Part shown: positions 62,649 to 64,000 of the stretch, one piece after another
How positions within the stretch are numbered: the stretch's first letter is position 1
Layout: each line of letters begins with the position of its first letter
Assembly (NCBI GenBank): GCA_001769505.1
Contig: MEOF01000069.1
Location: forward strand, 1-64,000
DNA from: Bacteroidetes bacterium GWF2_33_38
GTDB taxonomy: Bacteria > Bacteroidota > Bacteroidia > Bacteroidales > GWF2-33-38
Reading direction: 5' to 3'
DNA: 64,000 nt
Made by a program: the position numbers and the translations under genes
Notes under the pieces: model-generated
What the model saw: the letters and a program-made list of their open reading frames with translations, nothing else
Databases searched by the model: none
What the model was told of the DNA's origin: nothing

Positions 62649-64000
62649 TTACGATATTCTTACTCCAATAATCAAAACATCATCGACTTGTTCGAGATTT
62701 CCTTTCCAATTATTGAATTTATCGGCAAGTATTTGTTTTTGTTCCAATAAAGTCAGCCGGTGATTTTCTTTAATGATTTCTTTTAAAGGCTTATACTTGA
62801 ATTTTTTCCCAAGCGGTCCGCCAAATTGATCGGCATATCCATCGGAATATAGATATACCGAATCGCCTTTACTTAGCTGAAACACATGATTTGTGTATAT
62901 ATCGGCAACTCCATCGTAATTTACGCCAATAGGAACTTTATCGGCTTTAATTTCAAATAATTCTCCATCTTTAATCAAAATCATTGGATTATAAGCACCT
63001 GCAAATTGTATTTGATTTGTTGAAATATCCCAAGTACAAACAGCAATGTCCATTCCATCTGAAACGCCACTTTCACCACCTTCTTGACGAAGGGTTTCAG
63101 TAATTCCTGAATCCAAAAAACTAAGTATTTCTGAAGGCTTTGTAATGTGATTTTGCTTAATTGCCTGATTTAAAATATTAAAACCAATAACGCTCATCAT
63201 ACTTCCTGGAACTCCATGTCCTGTACAATCTACCGCAGCAAAAATTACTTGATTGTTGCATTTTTCGATGTAGTAAAAATCACCACTAACTACGTCTTTA
63301 GGGAAGTACAATATAAAATGTTGCCCTAATAATTTTTCGACAAAATAATCGGGAGGTAAAATTGCTTTTTGAATTCGTTGAGCATAATTAATACTATCAA
63401 CGATTTCTTTTTTCTGATGTGCAATAAGCGTTCGTTGTTTTTCAGAAAACCCAAGTTGCACCTCTATTTCGTCTCGTTGTGCTGAAATCTCTTCTTTTTG
63501 TTGATTCAAGATTGAGTTTTTACTTTCAATTTCATCTTTTTGAATTTGTAACAATTTATTGTCTCTGCGTTTACGCGAATAACTACGAAGTAGTACAATG
63601 GCAAATAAAAGAACTATCAATAATCCTGCGATAAGCACATTTCGTTGAAACGTTTTTTGTTTTGATTCGGCAGTATTTTTATCAATTAATGCTTGTTGCA
63701 TCAAAATCTGCTGATTCTTTTTTTCGGTTTCGTATTTAGTTGAAATTTCCTGAATTCTGTCGGCGGTAGTTTCGTCCATTAGCGAATCCTTCAAGTGTAA
63801 AAATTTTTGTAAGTATTCGTATGCGAGATCAAACTTTTTGATGTTAGAATAGGTTTGTGCAAGATTTTCGTATGTTGCTTTTTTCAAATCTCTGAAGTTA
63901 TTTTCTTCGGAAATTTGCAAGGCTGATTTTAAATAATATATGGCTGAATCAATTTTGTTGCTTTGGCTGTACATAGTTCCTAAATTCATTTGAGCGGCAG
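62649..64000 (-). CDS. TPR membrane protein with SpoIIE-type phosphatase, 5' end outside the window
   Basis: The reading frame stays open to the last base (..AAQMNLGTMYSQ), so the true start lies beyond the window. The visible part has TPR units (SAIYYLKSALQISEENNF, AYEYLQKFLHLKDSL), a single membrane helix (NVLIAGLLIVLLFAIVLL), a coiled coil (~140-200 from the first visible Met) and a PP2C/SpoIIE domain (SGDFYYIEK, VDCTGHGVPGSMMSVIG, LYSDGYADQFGG, QVDDVLIIGV). The Asp residues of these motifs bind Mn2+. It probably dephosphorylates an anti-sigma-factor antagonist in response to a periplasmic signal. Confidence 0.88.
   Translation of the reverse strand, partial: AAQMNLGTMYSQSNKIDSAIYYLKSALQISEENNFRDLKKATYENLAQTYSNIKKFDLAYEYLQKFLHLKDSLMDETTADRIQEISTKYETEKKNQQILMQQALIDKNTAESKQKTFQRNVLIAGLLIVLLFAIVLLRSYSRKRRDNKLLQIQKDEIESKNSILNQQKEEISAQRDEIEVQLGFSEKQRTLIAHQKKEIVDSINYAQRIQKAILPPDYFVEKLLGQHFILYFPKDVVSGDFYYIEKCNNQVIFAAVDCTGHGVPGSMMSVIGFNILNQAIKQNHITKPSEILSFLDSGITETLRQEGGESGVSDGMDIAVCTWDISTNQIQFAGAYNPMILIKDGELFEIKADKVPIGVNYDGVADIYTNHVFQLSKGDSVYLYSDGYADQFGGPLGKKFKYKPLKEIIKENHRLTLLEQKQILADKFNNWKGNLEQVDDVLIIGVRIS

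Overview
The window is AT-rich chromosomal DNA from a member of the Bacteroidota. I infer this from three kinds of evidence. Secreted proteins carry type IX secretion (T9SS) C-terminal signals of both type A and type B. Several genes have the characteristic promoter with a -33 TTTG and a -7 TAnnTTTG. The gene content is typical of the phylum: an AddAB-type helicase-nuclease pair, a B-type dihydroorotate dehydrogenase with PyrK, a DPP IV peptidase, and CSD proteins starting MGRSQETFNKK. MqnA points to the futalosine route to menaquinone, and citrate lyase genes suggest anaerobic or fermentative capacity. I cannot name the genus.

Layout. Positions 1-510 hold a small hydrophobic ORF and strong hairpins. 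Then comes a rightward run: rfbA-rfbC-rfbD (dTDP-rhamnose synthesis without rmlB), an AddA-like helicase/nuclease, an OmpA-like protein, a TIGR01212 radical SAM protein, an AddB-like nuclease with an Fe-S cysteine set, and an MCP-like signalling protein. Chorismate synthase and a nitroreductase read leftward. The next intergenic region carries a 20-codon relic of a clpB 5' end. A large T9SS type B surface protein, two thioredoxins, a CCA-adding enzyme and an RNA-chaperone (cold-shock type) cluster follow (RRM, CspA, CSD). Next are a five-PAS hybrid histidine kinase, a T9SS-tagged redoxin, two TPR proteins, gyrA, and divergently clpC-mnmD.

From 33 to 46 kb there are an IF-2B-family protein, tRNA-Leu(GAG), a DPP IV-like peptidase, a 1186-residue T9SS-exported amidase, a SemiSWEET-like protein, an LTA-synthase-like sulfatase, an FKBP isomerase, pyrD-pyrK and a small XRE regulator. 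A non-coding stretch of about 1 kb (46.1-47.2 kb) holds an operator-like inverted repeat, another inverted repeat and a 150-bp MITE-like element. From 47 to 64 kb there are a five-cysteine mini-protein, a fucose-isomerase-like protein, typA, a DEAD-box helicase, an SRPBCC-GyrI fusion, an unusual NDK-like protein, a lipoprotein, tRNA-Arg(TCT), an S4 protein, yebC and HU. These are followed by a truncated methyltransferase, a compact citrate lyase (CitD-CitE fusion plus CitF), mqnA, an EI24 protein and a 5'-truncated TPR/SpoIIE-type phosphatase that runs off the window.

How the genes fit together. Most are housekeeping: DNA repair (AddAB), supercoiling (GyrA, HU), proteostasis (ClpC, FKBP), RNA metabolism (Cca, MnmD, DEAD, CSD/RRM, TypA), pyrimidine synthesis, and the aromatic/menaquinone branch (AroC makes the chorismate that MqnA uses). 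I see no phage, insertion sequence, CRISPR array, rRNA or defence island. The best candidates for something under-described are the split NDK-like protein with an extra ~85-residue module, the two-gene citrate lyase with an altered carrier-serine context, an IF-2B-family protein that seems to lack the isomerase cysteine, and the isolated cysteine-rich mini-protein. None of these is proven novel from sequence alone.
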